From VRUE01 sp046733275 (GTDB lineage: Bacteria; Actinomycetota; Thermoleophilia; Solirubrobacterales; 70-9): DNA of 13,752 bases. A model generated the notes under the pieces. That model was not told where the DNA came from. It searched no databases and worked only from the letters and a program-made list of their open reading frames with translations. Below, in pieces: positions 1 to 7,404 of the stretch. The stretch lies in the NCBI GenBank assembly GCA_046733275.1, contig JBKPOW010000177.1, forward strand, positions 1-13,752, written 5' to 3'. The translations under genes were made by a program, and so were the position numbers. The stretch's first letter is position 1; the number at the start of each line of letters is the position of its first letter.

Positions 1-604
1 GCTCGTGCGGGGCGAGCGAGAGGACAGTGTCTTCAAAGAACGCAGCCGACTCAAGCGGCGCCGCGAGCTCGGTCACGAACCGGTCTGGCGAGGCTCCTGC
101 TTGGCGAAGCGTCTCGCCTTCGGGGTCAAGGAAAGACCCCTCCCACTTCTCGATCCCGTAGGGGAGCGGGGGCCCGAGGACTATGTCTTGGTCGATCGCC
201 TCGGTCCCGGCCGCGCCGGCGTCGATGCCCATGTGGATCGCCTGGTCTGCTGAGGCTCCGGGATCGACTGCCAAGCGTTGATCGAAGTTGAGCGCGGCTC
301 CGGAGATAAACCCCGGCGCCACGGTGCAGGTCACGACGGCGGCGTTCTGGTCGCATTGCTCGAAGGGTGGTTCGCCTGCGAAGTGAAGACCGGGCGAGAG
401 CGTCTCTTCGAAATGGATCGGCTCTTCAAGCGGGGTCGGGCCGCCGTTCAGCAGCTGGAATTCGACCAGGAATTCATGGCCCGGTTCGGCGGCGTCGGGC
501 ATTACCGCCTTTGCCTCGATCGCGCGCGCTGCTGATGCCGTTGGCGCATAGGCGAGCGCGGCCAAGAAGGCTGCGATCAGCGCGCTCGTCCCGACCCTAA
601 TCAT
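1..604 (-). CDS. Secreted surface protein, 3'-truncated at window edge
   Basis: The reading frame starts at ATG 604 and stays open to the left edge (about 201 codons), so the C-terminus is missing. The start is supported by AGGA six bases upstream of the ATG. A signal peptide is visible: a short basic start (MIRVGTS), a hydrophobic Ala/Leu-rich core to about residue 20, then a PTASA|AR cleavage site near residue 25. The mature part (about 30-130) looks like a beta-sandwich of the DUF11/CARDB kind: 'PDAAEPGHEFLVEFQLLNGG', an aromatic/acidic 'HFEETLSPGLHF' stretch, and two cysteines in 'FEQCDQNAAVVTC'. It is followed by 'YGIEKWEGSFLDPEGETLRQ', a phrase I recall from large exported repeat proteins of Thermoleophilia. 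It starts 38 bases after the stop of the NHL protein and is probably co-transcribed with it. The function is not known; a cell-surface or extracellular role is inferred from the signal peptide. Confidence 0.8.
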   Translation of the reverse strand, partial: MIRVGTSALIAAFLAALAYAPTASAARAIEAKAVMPDAAEPGHEFLVEFQLLNGGPTPLEEPIHFEETLSPGLHFAGEPPFEQCDQNAAVVTCTVAPGFISGAALNFDQRLAVDPGASADQAIHMGIDAGAAGTEAIDQDIVLGPPLPYGIEKWEGSFLDPEGETLRQAGASPDRFVTELAAPLESAAFFEDTVLSLAPHE

Positions 605-642
605 GCTTCCTGCCAAGAGACCGCTCCCCTTTCCCGTGTTTC

Positions 643-3600
643 TCACTTTCCGCTCCTTTGCTTGGCGCGTGAGCTCGGCGCTTTGCCTGCCCGTTTGTGC
701 CTTTTGTGCCGGGCGCATCTCTTCTTCGCCTTTGCGCGCTGCTTTCGGCAGCGGGGACGGCCGTGCCTGTTGGTTCTCTGACCGGGGGCGTGGAGCGCCG
801 CGCTGGCGGGAGTCGGGTCGTTCAGCTCGACCGGCGGCGGCTGGCAGGCGTCCCCCTGGCAGGACTGCCCGGGCACAGGGGGCTCGGGCAGGCCGCCGCC
901 GACCCTGGCGACATACATGTCCTTGAGGGTGTCGCGATCCCAGCCCGTGAGACGCTCGTTGGTGAGGATGAACGCGTTGCTGCCGTCGGCGCTTACCGCG
1001 GCGAACCAGCTGTCACGGTTGGAGTGCCCGGATGACAATAGGTGGGCTTTGCGCGTCTCGACGTCATAGGAATAGGCGTCCTGCTTGCCGTTGGTGTCTT
1101 CCGGTACGAGCGCGTCGGCGGTCGAGAAGAACACCAGGCGGCCGTCGCCTGACATGAATCTCGGCACCTGTGAGCCGTTGATCCCGAAGGGTTCGTCCCT
1201 CGACATCGGAGTGATCGAGGCGTTGCTGGTGGTGACAGCGTGCGTCGGCGGGCACGACGCGCAGAGGAGCTCGTCGGTGTCGGTGTCGTAGACATAGATC
1301 GCGGCGGAGGGGAAAGAGCCATGGCTGGAATTAACCACACCGAGATCGTTATCAGTCAGCTGTCTCTGCGAGACAAAGGCGATGCGACGCGCGTCCGTGG
1401 ACGTGTTGACACCGATAAATTGATTAATTTCCGCCACGGATCTGTGAACCGGCCCCCAGTTCAGGCCCTCGGCATCATTGGTCACAAGGTGGACGCTGTC
1501 CCCTTCCCACCTGTAAAGCTGTCCAAGACTTTCGTCAAAGAAAACGCCGGCCCCACCGTCGGGGCTCATCCCGTCGACTGCGGCTTTACCTTCGACCCGG
1601 GCGACGAACTCGAGGTTCGTTTCGTTTTCCGGATCGTCCGAGTCCGTATACACATAGACCGCGTGGCCGGGACCACCCGGATCCTCTTCGGTCAGCCGCG
1701 ATTCCGTCGAGAAGGCGACCTTCTCGACCGTCGGCGATGCGACCTCGAAGCGCACGTCTTCGGGTTCGAAGGACGGCCCGGGAAGCTCCGGTTCGGAGAT
1801 CCACGCGGTCGAGGTCGCGTCCTTTCGCATGTAGAGCTGGGACGGTTCGTTTGCCGGCGAGCGGAAGAGGATCCGCGAGCCGTCGGGGGAGACGGTGCCG
1901 CGGTTGCTTAGCCCATCGGCCGTGATCATGGAATTCGCCCCCTGGCTCGGCACCGTCCCGTCGGGCAGGACGCCCGCGACCGTCAGCGTTCCTTCGTGCC
2001 AGTCATAGATCTTGGTCCCCCCGTCGGGAACAGGGGTTTCCGTGCCGGGCACGGCGGAGACCAGCTTGGCCGAGCTGGCGAAGACGATGTGGTCGAAATT
2101 GGCCGAGCCGTCGATGAAGCGGGCACGGGCTCCCAACGGAACGGGACCGGCCAACGGCTTGCTCACCGGCAACAGCTCGCTCGTTCCGACGGCCCCCCGG
2201 TAGAGGTTAGGGAGGCCTTCCGGTATGTCGTTGTCGACATAGTCGAGGTCGAAAGCCGAAACCGTGGTCCGGGTGAGGTCGGAAGAGTAGTGGGAAAAAG
2301 TCGTCCCTGAGAGCGCTTGGCTAAAGCCATAGTTCCCTCGTGGCGTGACGGCGTAGGACGTCCAGCCTGAAGCACCTCGCACGGCGACGTACTGGGTGGA
2401 CCCTGCGACTCCCGTGCCCTGCGTGTCGGCGTAGTTCCCGAGCGCCGCGTAGCCCAGCCTGTTGCCGTCCTCTGAGACCGCGTTCGCGTTTCCGAGGCCG
2501 CGGACGTAACCACCGTTCTTATCCGGCGGGGTGACCATCTCCCAGGCACGGTCGTCGGGAAGGAACCCTTGGCCGGGGAACTGTCCTGGCACGACCTGAG
2601 TCGGAGGGGCGAAGGTCGTGAACTCCTTGCTGTCGCCGGCGGTGGTGCCGCTGGCGTTCTCGGCGACGACGCGGTAGCGATAGCCGGTCGCCGGTTTCAG
2701 GCCGTTGATCGCCTCGCTGACGGCGATGACGCTCGTACCAGCGCCCAGCTCGGCGTCGGGCAGCGGAGCTTTGACGGCGTTGGCGAATCCGCTTACTTCG
2801 AACTCGGCCGCTTCGACGTACTCGAAGCGGTAGGCGGTCGGCGCTCCTGACGGGTTGATGTTGGCGTGGAGCACAGCCGCATCGGTGGTCACGTCGGTGG
2901 CAACCATGTTGTTGAAGACCAACGGCGGCCCGAGCGTCGCGAAGCTCCGGTCCTGCCCGACCCGCTCGCCGTCCACGTTGGAGCCGACGATCCGGTAGTG
3001 GTAGGTGGTTCCGGGTTGCAGACCGCTCAGGTCTGCGCTTACCGGGGTTGCGGTCGAGAATGGCCCCGCCGGTTCACAAGGAGCGCTCTGCCCGTAGCTC
3101 TGGTCGGTCCCGTATTCAAAGTGGCAGTCTGCTTCGGGACCACCTGCGGGATCGATCGCCCCTTGCAGCGTCGCGGTGGTCTCGGCGACGTTCGCCACAT
3201 CACCGGTGCTCGGGTCCGGAAGGGTGATCAACGCCCCGAAGCTGTGGATCGCGTTGTTGTCGGCGACGTAGACGGCGCCGGTCGCGGGGTCTATTGCGAT
3301 TCCGGCGGAGCTGCCGGAGAGGATCCCTTCCCCGAAGTTCACGATCAGATTGCCCGCATCGTCGAAATGGCCGACGCGGCTTCCCTCGTCTACGTAGAGG
3401 TGATCGTTGGAGGAATCGACCGCGACGTCTGTCGCGGGGGGGTCTCCCGCTTCGGGGTTGGGGGTGTAGATGGTTGCCGCGAACTCGTAATCGGCGGGAG
3501 CGCTGCGGTTGAAGCGGAGCACTTTGCCGTCGATCGAGTTCTCGACGTAGAGATCGCCTGAGGAGTTGAGCGCGATGCCGCAGGGACCGTTCAGCGAGGA

Positions 3601-4239
3601 GTCGGCGACTTTTCCTTTGAAAGAGCCTTCGGAGGTAAAGATCCAGATGCGGTTCTTCGTTGAGTCGGCTACGTAGAGGTCTCCGTTCGCTTGATCGACC
3701 GCGAGCCCGCAGGGTTGTCCGAAGCCTTCGATTTGGCTCGCGTTGCCGTGCAGTTGCCCGTCGCTACCTCCTTCGGTGTCTCCGAAGGAGGTGAGCAGCT
3801 GGTTTTGGTTGTTTGGATCGAACGCGTCGACAACCCCTGCCGAGGCGTCGGTCAGATAGACGTTTCCTTGTGATGCGGTTCCCGATGCGTCTACCGCCAC
3901 GTCAGCGGGTTGGGAGAAGCCGATCTGCCCCTGGGGGGTGTTTTGGCCGCTCAGCTGTGATTGCCAAGTTGCCGGTTGACTTGATGCGTTCAAGACGTGC
4001 GCGGCCGCGGTGAATTCGATCGGCGATCCGGCGCCCTGCAGGTCATAGGCGTAGAGGTCTTCGCCGGTTGGATCGAAGGCGAGGCCCGAGAGCAGCTGGA
4101 AGCCGTTCGGGGATCCGGTTGGGTCCGCGTCTGGGCCTTGGGGGTGGGTCTGCATCGCCGTCGCCTGCGTCCCCCCCAGCGCAAGGAGAGCCACAAGCGT
4201 GGCCAAGAGGGCGACGGTTGCCTTCGCGTGGCGGATCAC
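643..4239 (-). CDS. Large secreted NHL / Fn3-like / PD40-like repeat protein
   Basis: This is an exported protein of 1198 residues starting at GTG 4239. A start at GTG 4335 is also open and would add 32 charged residues. I prefer 4239 because AAGGAG (4249-4254) lies nine bases upstream and the protein then begins with a clean signal peptide (basic IRHAK, Leu/Ala core, cleavage near ATA|MQ, residue 28). Residues 45-340 hold about six NHL-type beta-propeller repeats (for example 'CGLAVDQANGDLYVADS' and 'AGIAIDPATGAVYVADN'). Residues about 340-435 and 440-545 are two fibronectin-III-like domains ('GLQPGTTYHYRIVGSN', 'GLKPATGYRYRVVAEN'). From 'DRAWEMVTPPDKNGG' near 564 to about 1125 there are TolB/PD40-like repeats ('TVSPDGSRILFRSP', 'RFMSGDGRLVFFSTADAL'). 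The last 40 or so residues are very Lys/Arg-rich. I see no catalytic motif. A binding or structural role at the cell surface is an inference. Confidence 0.85.
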   Translation of the reverse strand: MIRHAKATVALLATLVALLALGGTQATAMQTHPQGPDADPTGSPNGFQLLSGLAFDPTGEDLYAYDLQGAGSPIEFTAAAHVLNASSQPATWQSQLSGQNTPQGQIGFSQPADVAVDASGTASQGNVYLTDASAGVVDAFDPNNQNQLLTSFGDTEGGSDGQLHGNASQIEGFGQPCGLAVDQANGDLYVADSTKNRIWIFTSEGSFKGKVADSSLNGPCGIALNSSGDLYVENSIDGKVLRFNRSAPADYEFAATIYTPNPEAGDPPATDVAVDSSNDHLYVDEGSRVGHFDDAGNLIVNFGEGILSGSSAGIAIDPATGAVYVADNNAIHSFGALITLPDPSTGDVANVAETTATLQGAIDPAGGPEADCHFEYGTDQSYGQSAPCEPAGPFSTATPVSADLSGLQPGTTYHYRIVGSNVDGERVGQDRSFATLGPPLVFNNMVATDVTTDAAVLHANINPSGAPTAYRFEYVEAAEFEVSGFANAVKAPLPDAELGAGTSVIAVSEAINGLKPATGYRYRVVAENASGTTAGDSKEFTTFAPPTQVVPGQFPGQGFLPDDRAWEMVTPPDKNGGYVRGLGNANAVSEDGNRLGYAALGNYADTQGTGVAGSTQYVAVRGASGWTSYAVTPRGNYGFSQALSGTTFSHYSSDLTRTTVSAFDLDYVDNDIPEGLPNLYRGAVGTSELLPVSKPLAGPVPLGARARFIDGSANFDHIVFASSAKLVSAVPGTETPVPDGGTKIYDWHEGTLTVAGVLPDGTVPSQGANSMITADGLSNRGTVSPDGSRILFRSPANEPSQLYMRKDATSTAWISEPELPGPSFEPEDVRFEVASPTVEKVAFSTESRLTEEDPGGPGHAVYVYTDSDDPENETNLEFVARVEGKAAVDGMSPDGGAGVFFDESLGQLYRWEGDSVHLVTNDAEGLNWGPVHRSVAEINQFIGVNTSTDARRIAFVSQRQLTDNDLGVVNSSHGSFPSAAIYVYDTDTDELLCASCPPTHAVTTSNASITPMSRDEPFGINGSQVPRFMSGDGRLVFFSTADALVPEDTNGKQDAYSYDVETRKAHLLSSGHSNRDSWFAAVSADGSNAFILTNERLTGWDRDTLKDMYVARVGGGLPEPPVPGQSCQGDACQPPPVELNDPTPASAALHAPGQRTNRHGRPRCRKQRAKAKKRCARHKRHKRAGKAPSSRAKQRSGK

Positions 4240-4260
4240 TCGATATCTCTCCTTGTCCTT

Positions 4261-4301
4261 AGCCCCTGCCGGCCGCTTCCCTTGGCGGCCTTCCCCGGGC
4301 T
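4261..4301 (-). promoter_or_regulatory. Nested inverted repeat in 5' leader of the NHL gene
   Basis: In the RNA sense an inner stem GGCCGC / GCGGCC (4285-4290 and 4271-4276) closes an eight-base loop. An outer AGCCC / GGGCT pair (4297-4301 and 4261-4265) encloses it. The outer right arm ends six bases before the AAGGAG ribosome-binding site of the NHL gene, so folding could affect translation. I compared it by eye with c-di-GMP and c-di-AMP riboswitches and found no match to their conserved cores. It could also be incidental GC-rich pairing. Confidence 0.3.
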
Positions 4302-4378
4302 CGTTGTCCCTGTGGTGCTTCCTGCAGATGGCCACTTACAGCCATACCGTCTACGTTCCTGATTGAAGACGTGGCGGC

Positions 4379-4407
4379 ATGTAAACACGATGGTTCGATG
4401 TTGTCAA
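4379..4407 (-). promoter_or_regulatory. Putative sigma70-type promoter of the secreted-protein operon
   Basis: On the minus strand a perfect TTGACA (4402-4407) is followed, after 17 bases, by TTACAT (4379-4384), a weaker -10. Transcription would begin near 4372, giving a leader of about 130 bases to the preferred GTG start. The local sequence is noticeably AT-richer than its surroundings. No other start with a ribosome-binding site lies between it and the NHL gene. Confidence 0.6.
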
Positions 4408-4548
4408 GATACGCACATGGTATTGCTGATGCGCATGCATGACTTGCAGGGATTTCGTGTGTCTCCCCTAACCGTGGAAACTCAATGTGTTCCCAGATAG
4501 GCGTGCGTTCGCCTTCCACCAAGCGCAGACCTCGAGCGGCGGGAGCGG
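4408..4548. other. Gene-free stretch downstream of the TetR gene
   Basis: This lies between the NHL promoter and the TetR stop codon; together with the leader, 4240-4548 has no gene I can support. It contains a short alternating ATGCGCATGCATG stretch near 4430-4442 and a weak 5-bp inverted repeat (AGGCG/CGCCT) near 4500. I see no convincing terminator with a T-run and no RNA gene. Confidence 0.5.
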
Positions 4549-5286
4549 CTAGGCGCTGGCGCGTTTGCGCTGGGCCTCGGCGGGCTCTTCGAGCTGCTGA
4601 TCGCGCTCGAAGGCGACGAGCTTGCCCTCTTTCGGGCCAGGCTCGCTGAGCCGGTAAAAGGCGAGCACGTACTCGACCAGCGGCGCGGTGAGGTCGCGCA
4701 GCTTCCTGGCCCGGCCGTGCAGGATTTCGCTGCCGACCCGGGAGGCGATGCCCCCGACAATCACACCCTCGACCTCTGGTGCAGGTACCGACTGGGGGGG
4801 GAGGTCCGGGGCAGCCATGCGCAGCAGCGTCCCGTAGCGCCCTAGCCACTCGTGGTAGCGAAGCGCTATCCCCTCCCCTGCCGCCGGCGCCTCGACGAAG
4901 AGCAGACGCGCCATCTCGGGATCGGAGGCCATCGCGTCGAGCGCCGCGGCCAGCGAGGCCTCCGCCCTGGCTTCGATCGTCGCCTCGGCATCACAGCGTT
5001 GGACGAGCACCTCGAAAAGCCGTTCGTGGCCGACGTCGTGAGCCGCGGCGAAGCACTCCGCCTTGTCGGCGAAGTTCTTGTAGAAGGCGTTGCGGGAGAC
5101 GGCCGCCGCCTTGACGATGTCGGCGACCGACATCGCTTCGTAGCCGCGCTCGGCGACAACCCGCGGCACGGCGTCGATCAGCCGCTCGCGCTGGTCGCGC
5201 AGGACTTCGTCGGGCGCGAGGGCGTGGCGACCGCGCGGAAGCCGCTTCGGCGCTGCGGATCGGGTTCTGGCGCGTGCCTTGGCCAT
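4549..5286 (-). CDS. TetR-family transcriptional regulator
   Basis: This is a 245-residue DNA-binding repressor of the TetR/AcrR type. After a basic, Arg/Lys-rich extension (1-25), residues about 33-82 form the N-terminal helix-turn-helix domain, with 'ERGYEAMSVADIVKAAAVS' leading into 'RNAFYKNFADKAECFAAAHD', the usual end of the recognition region in this family. The remaining, poorly conserved helices (about 85-225) would hold the ligand-binding and dimer region, so the ligand cannot be read from sequence. The charged tail after 225 is probably disordered. It starts 60 bases downstream of the htpX stop on the same strand and has its own candidate promoter in that gap. No good ribosome-binding site is visible before ATG 5286. 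Its target could be itself, htpX or the downstream secreted-protein operon; none is proven. Confidence 0.88.
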   Translation of the reverse strand: MAKARARTRSAAPKRLPRGRHALAPDEVLRDQRERLIDAVPRVVAERGYEAMSVADIVKAAAVSRNAFYKNFADKAECFAAAHDVGHERLFEVLVQRCDAEATIEARAEASLAAALDAMASDPEMARLLFVEAPAAGEGIALRYHEWLGRYGTLLRMAAPDLPPQSVPAPEVEGVIVGGIASRVGSEILHGRARKLRDLTAPLVEYVLAFYRLSEPGPKEGKLVAFERDQQLEEPAEAQRKRASA

Positions 5287-5293
5287 AGTCGCG

Positions 5294-5346
5294 AACGGCC
5301 TATGCCGTTACACGTACAGGGTAGTTCTTGAATACGTCCCGGTCAA
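5294..5346 (-). promoter_or_regulatory. Putative promoter and palindromic operator of the TetR gene
   Basis: On the minus strand, TTGACC (5341-5346), directly beyond the htpX stop codon, is followed after 17 bases by TACCCT (5318-5323). Between this -10 and the ATG is a 16-base inverted repeat AACGGC-ATAG-GCCGTT (5294-5309), where an autoregulatory TetR dimer could bind. Six-base arms occur by chance at this GC content, so the position, not the repeat alone, makes it interesting. Confidence 0.45.
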
Positions 5347-6207
5347 TCAGCCCAACGACGGGCGCATCTGGCGGAGGCGCTTGACGCGCTCCTCGATCGG
5401 GGGGTGGGTGGAGAAGAGGCCGGCGATGCCGCCGCTCTTGAAGGGCTTGACAATGTAGAGCGGCTCAGCCGCCTGGTTGACCTGCATCGGGATCGCCTGT
5501 GCGCCCTGCTCGAGGCGCAGCAGGGCGCTGGCCAGCGACTCGGGGTTGCCGCAGATCTGGGCGCCCCCCGCGTCGGCGGCGTACTCGCGCTGGCGCGAGA
5601 TCGAGAGCTGGATGATCGAGGCGGCGATCGGCGCCAGTAGGACCAGCGCGAGCGAGGCGACGAGGCTGAGCGGAGACTCGTCGTCGCCGCCGAACCACAT
5701 CAGCATGTAGGCGAGGTAGGTGATCGCCGCGCCGATCGCCGAGGCGACCGACTGGATCAAGATGTCTCGGTGCTGGATGTGGGCGAGCTCGTGGGAGAGG
5801 ACGCCGCGCAGCTCGTCCTCGGAGAGGAGCTTGGTGATCCCCTCGGTCACGGCCACCGCGGAGTGCTTCGGGTTGCGGCCGGTGGCGAAGGCGTTGGGCT
5901 GCTCCTGGGGGATCATGTAGAGGCGCGGCATCGGCAGGCCGGCACGGGTCGTCAGCTCGCGCACGATCTGGTAGAGACGCGGCGCTTCGGACTCGTCGAT
6001 CGGCTTGGCGCGGGCCATCTTCAGCGCCAATTTGTCGCTGAAGAAGTAGGAGCCAAGGTTGATCAGCAGGGCGATGAAGAGGAAGACGCCGGCCGTGCTG
6101 GGACCGCCGATCAGGGCGCCGATCAGGACGAGCAGGCCGGAGAGGGACGCCAGCAGGATCGTCGTCCGCAGGGTCGCGCCCCAGGTGGATTGCTTGGTGG
6201 TCGTCAT
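5347..6207 (-). CDS. htpX: HtpX-type M48 membrane zinc metalloprotease
   Basis: This 286-residue integral membrane protease degrades damaged or misassembled membrane proteins in characterised HtpX systems. Two hydrophobic segments at about 15-33 and 38-57 precede the catalytic domain. The zinc site is the HEXXH motif in 'LSHELAHIQHRD' (His139, Glu140, His143), with Glu208 in 'SRQREYAADAGGA' as the likely third ligand. Two more hydrophobic segments (about 153-171 and 180-202) lie between them, as in HtpX. 'NAFATGRNPKHSAVAVTEG' (105-123) and 'LFSTHPPIEERVKRL' near the C-terminus are family hallmarks. The length is normal. The start is well supported: AGGAG (6216-6220) sits eight bases before ATG 6207. 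It is divergent from the histidine kinase gene, with a shared 105-base upstream region. All catalytic residues are present, so it should be active. Confidence 0.95.
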   Translation of the reverse strand: MTTTKQSTWGATLRTTILLASLSGLLVLIGALIGGPSTAGVFLFIALLINLGSYFFSDKLALKMARAKPIDESEAPRLYQIVRELTTRAGLPMPRLYMIPQEQPNAFATGRNPKHSAVAVTEGITKLLSEDELRGVLSHELAHIQHRDILIQSVASAIGAAITYLAYMLMWFGGDDESPLSLVASLALVLLAPIAASIIQLSISRQREYAADAGGAQICGNPESLASALLRLEQGAQAIPMQVNQAAEPLYIVKPFKSGGIAGLFSTHPPIEERVKRLRQMRPSLG

Positions 6208-6285
6208 CGCATCCGCTCCTATCCGAGTTTGGCCAGCCCGATCCCGGCAGCCTGCGAAGTATTGCCCCGATCGCCCGATCCGGCC

Positions 6286-6303
6286 ATAGGGGACAACCCC
6301 TAT
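6286..6303. promoter_or_regulatory. Perfect palindrome between htpX and the kinase gene
   Basis: ATAGGGG-ACAA-CCCCTAT is an inverted repeat with seven-base arms and a four-base spacer. It ends nine bases before the kinase GTG and lies in the only intergenic space shared with htpX. Its right arm overlaps TATTGT (6301-6306), which sits where a -10 box would be for a leaderless transcript starting at GTG 6313. A dimeric regulator bound here could control both directions. Which protein binds is unknown; the response regulator at 8351 is an obvious candidate. Confidence 0.45.
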
Positions 6304-6312
6304 TGTCGCCCT

Positions 6313-7179
6313 GTGACGACCGTGGTCATTGTCGTGCTCGCGACCGTTGCGGCGGCGCTCGCCTTTCAGCTCGTCGCCACGCTGCGCCGGCTGGCGCCGC
6401 TGGAGGGCCTGATCGAGGAGATGGAGAAGGTGGACCTGAACCGGCCCGGGCCGCTGCTGCCAGACTCGATTGACGGGATCGCCGAGACCGAGGAGGTGGC
6501 GCGGATCGAGCTCGCCTTCCTGCGCATGATGCGGCGCCTCGAAGCCGAGCGGCGTCGGGCGGGCAGTGCCGCCCTACGCGCCCAGGAGGAGGAGCGCGGG
6601 CGGGTCGCGCGCGACCTGCACGACGAGGTCAACCAGTCGCTGACCGGGCTGCTGCTGCGGCTGGAGGCGGTGCGCGAAGCGGCGCCACCGGAGCTGGAGC
6701 CGCAGATCGCCGAGACGCGAACGCTGGCCAACAAGGCGATGGGCGAGCTGCTCTCACTGGCCAGGCAGTTGCGGCCGACCGCCCTCGACGACCTCGGCCT
6801 CGCGGCGGCGGTCGCCGGGCAGGTCGAGCAGGTGCGGCGCCCAGGCCTGGAGGCGGGGCTCACCACCGAGGGTGACTTCTCCGGCCTCGACGACGACGTT
6901 CAGTTGGTCGTCTACCGCGTGGCCCAGGAGGCGCTGACCAACGCGGCGCGGCACAGCGAGGCAAACCGGATCCACACCCTCCTCCGCCGCAACGGCGACG
7001 GCGTCGAGCTGGAGGTTCGCGACGACGGCCGCGGCTTCGCCTTCGAGCAGTCCGAGCGCGGCCTCGGCATCGCCGGCATGCGCGAGCGCGCCCTGCTGGT
7101 CGGCGCCGAGCTGACGATCGAGTCCCGCCCCGGCGAGGGCACGACGATCTGCCTCTCGATACCGCTCAGTCGGGACTGA
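6313..7179 (+). CDS. NarL-type sensor histidine kinase
   Basis: This is a 288-residue kinase starting at GTG 6313. The frame is open much further upstream, but that part is antisense to htpX, and a membrane segment begins right after this GTG (residues 3-21). There is no extracellular sensor domain. Residues about 22-85 form a charged, HAMP-like helical linker. The HisKA_3 dimerisation domain contains 'RVARDLHDEVNQSLTG' with phospho-acceptor His103. The HATPase_c domain shows the N box 'AQEALTNAARHSEAN' (about 205-218), the G1 box 'DDGRGF' (237-242) and 'GLGIAGMRERA' (250-260). It would phosphorylate a NarL/LuxR regulator; the nearest one is at 8351, but an inverted cassette lies between. No Shine-Dalgarno precedes the GTG, which suggests a leaderless message. 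The signal sensed cannot be read from sequence. Confidence 0.92.
   Translation: MTTVVIVVLATVAAALAFQLVATLRRLAPLEGLIEEMEKVDLNRPGPLLPDSIDGIAETEEVARIELAFLRMMRRLEAERRRAGSAALRAQEEERGRVARDLHDEVNQSLTGLLLRLEAVREAAPPELEPQIAETRTLANKAMGELLSLARQLRPTALDDLGLAAAVAGQVEQVRRPGLEAGLTTEGDFSGLDDDVQLVVYRVAQEALTNAARHSEANRIHTLLRRNGDGVELEVRDDGRGFAFEQSERGLGIAGMRERALLVGAELTIESRPGEGTTICLSIPLSRD
7166..7179. repeat. Palindrome holding both convergent stop codons
   Basis: TCAGTC-GG-GACTGA is a perfect 14-base dyad. Its right end is the TGA stop of the kinase (7177-7179) and its left end, read on the minus strand, is the TGA stop of the 78-residue ORF (7166-7168). It sits exactly at the edge of the lower-GC cassette and may mark a junction. 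Confidence 0.4.
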
Positions 7180-7402
7180 TCAGATCAGCGATCTTAGCCC
7201 GAACGCCCTTCGTGCGAAGGGCGTATTTGGACTGCTTACGCTCCCGATCAGATCTCTTGGCACGCTTGCGACCTTGGTCGTCTTGGTCGCCGGGATCGCG
7301 AGCCTCGCTGGGTTGGGAAGTCTTCGGAACCCGATTGGGCCAATCCGGAGGAGGCGACACTCTCGGTGCGCTCTTGGTGCCGCTTATTGATCCTCGTGGC
7401 AT
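7166..7402 (-). CDS. Small basic, probably disordered protein (78 aa), hypothetical
   Basis: I do not recognise this 78-residue ORF. Its start is supported by AGGAG six bases before ATG 7402, one of the best ribosome-binding sites in the window. It lies on the same strand as, and 70 bases after, the DUF6338-like gene. The N-terminal half is Pro/Ser-rich ('SPPPDWPNRVPKTSQPS'), the middle is strongly charged ('DQDDQGRKRAKRSDRERK'), and the end is basic. There is no hydrophobic segment, cysteine pair or known motif. A nucleic-acid- or partner-binding peptide is possible but is inference. Its stop codon overlaps the last codons of the convergent kinase gene by 14 bases. Against it: a strong hairpin (7203-7224) that could be the kinase terminator lies inside it, and the composition is low-complexity. 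Confidence 0.45.
   Translation of the reverse strand: MPRGSISGTKSAPRVSPPPDWPNRVPKTSQPSEARDPGDQDDQGRKRAKRSDRERKQSKYALRTKGVRAKIADLISPD
7203..7224 (+). terminator. Strong hairpin, probable terminator of the kinase transcript
   Basis: ACGCCCTTCG / CGAAGGGCGT form a perfect ten-base stem with a two-base TG spacer, 23 bases after the kinase stop. On the plus strand it is followed only by ATTTGG, so the T-run is weak. A perfect stem this long is unlikely by chance in a window this size. It overlaps the minus-strand 78-residue ORF, which would have to be read through it. Confidence 0.5.
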
Positions 7403-7404
7403 CG

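Noticed and set aside
1240..3561. Plus-strand ORFs of 223 and 231 residues opposite the NHL gene
   Set aside because: They are shadows of the long minus-strand repeat protein, with no ribosome-binding sites or recognisable motifs.
4261..4301. Possible c-di-GMP or c-di-AMP riboswitch before the NHL gene
   Set aside because: The conserved cores of these riboswitches, as I know them, are not present. Only generic nested stems are seen.
4259..4849. Minus-strand 196-residue ORF between the NHL and TetR genes
   Set aside because: It overlaps TetR in another frame, spans the predicted NHL promoter, and shows no protein-like pattern.
5770..6312. Upstream extension of the kinase frame
   Set aside because: It is antisense to htpX and lacks family similarity; the membrane segment begins right after GTG 6313.
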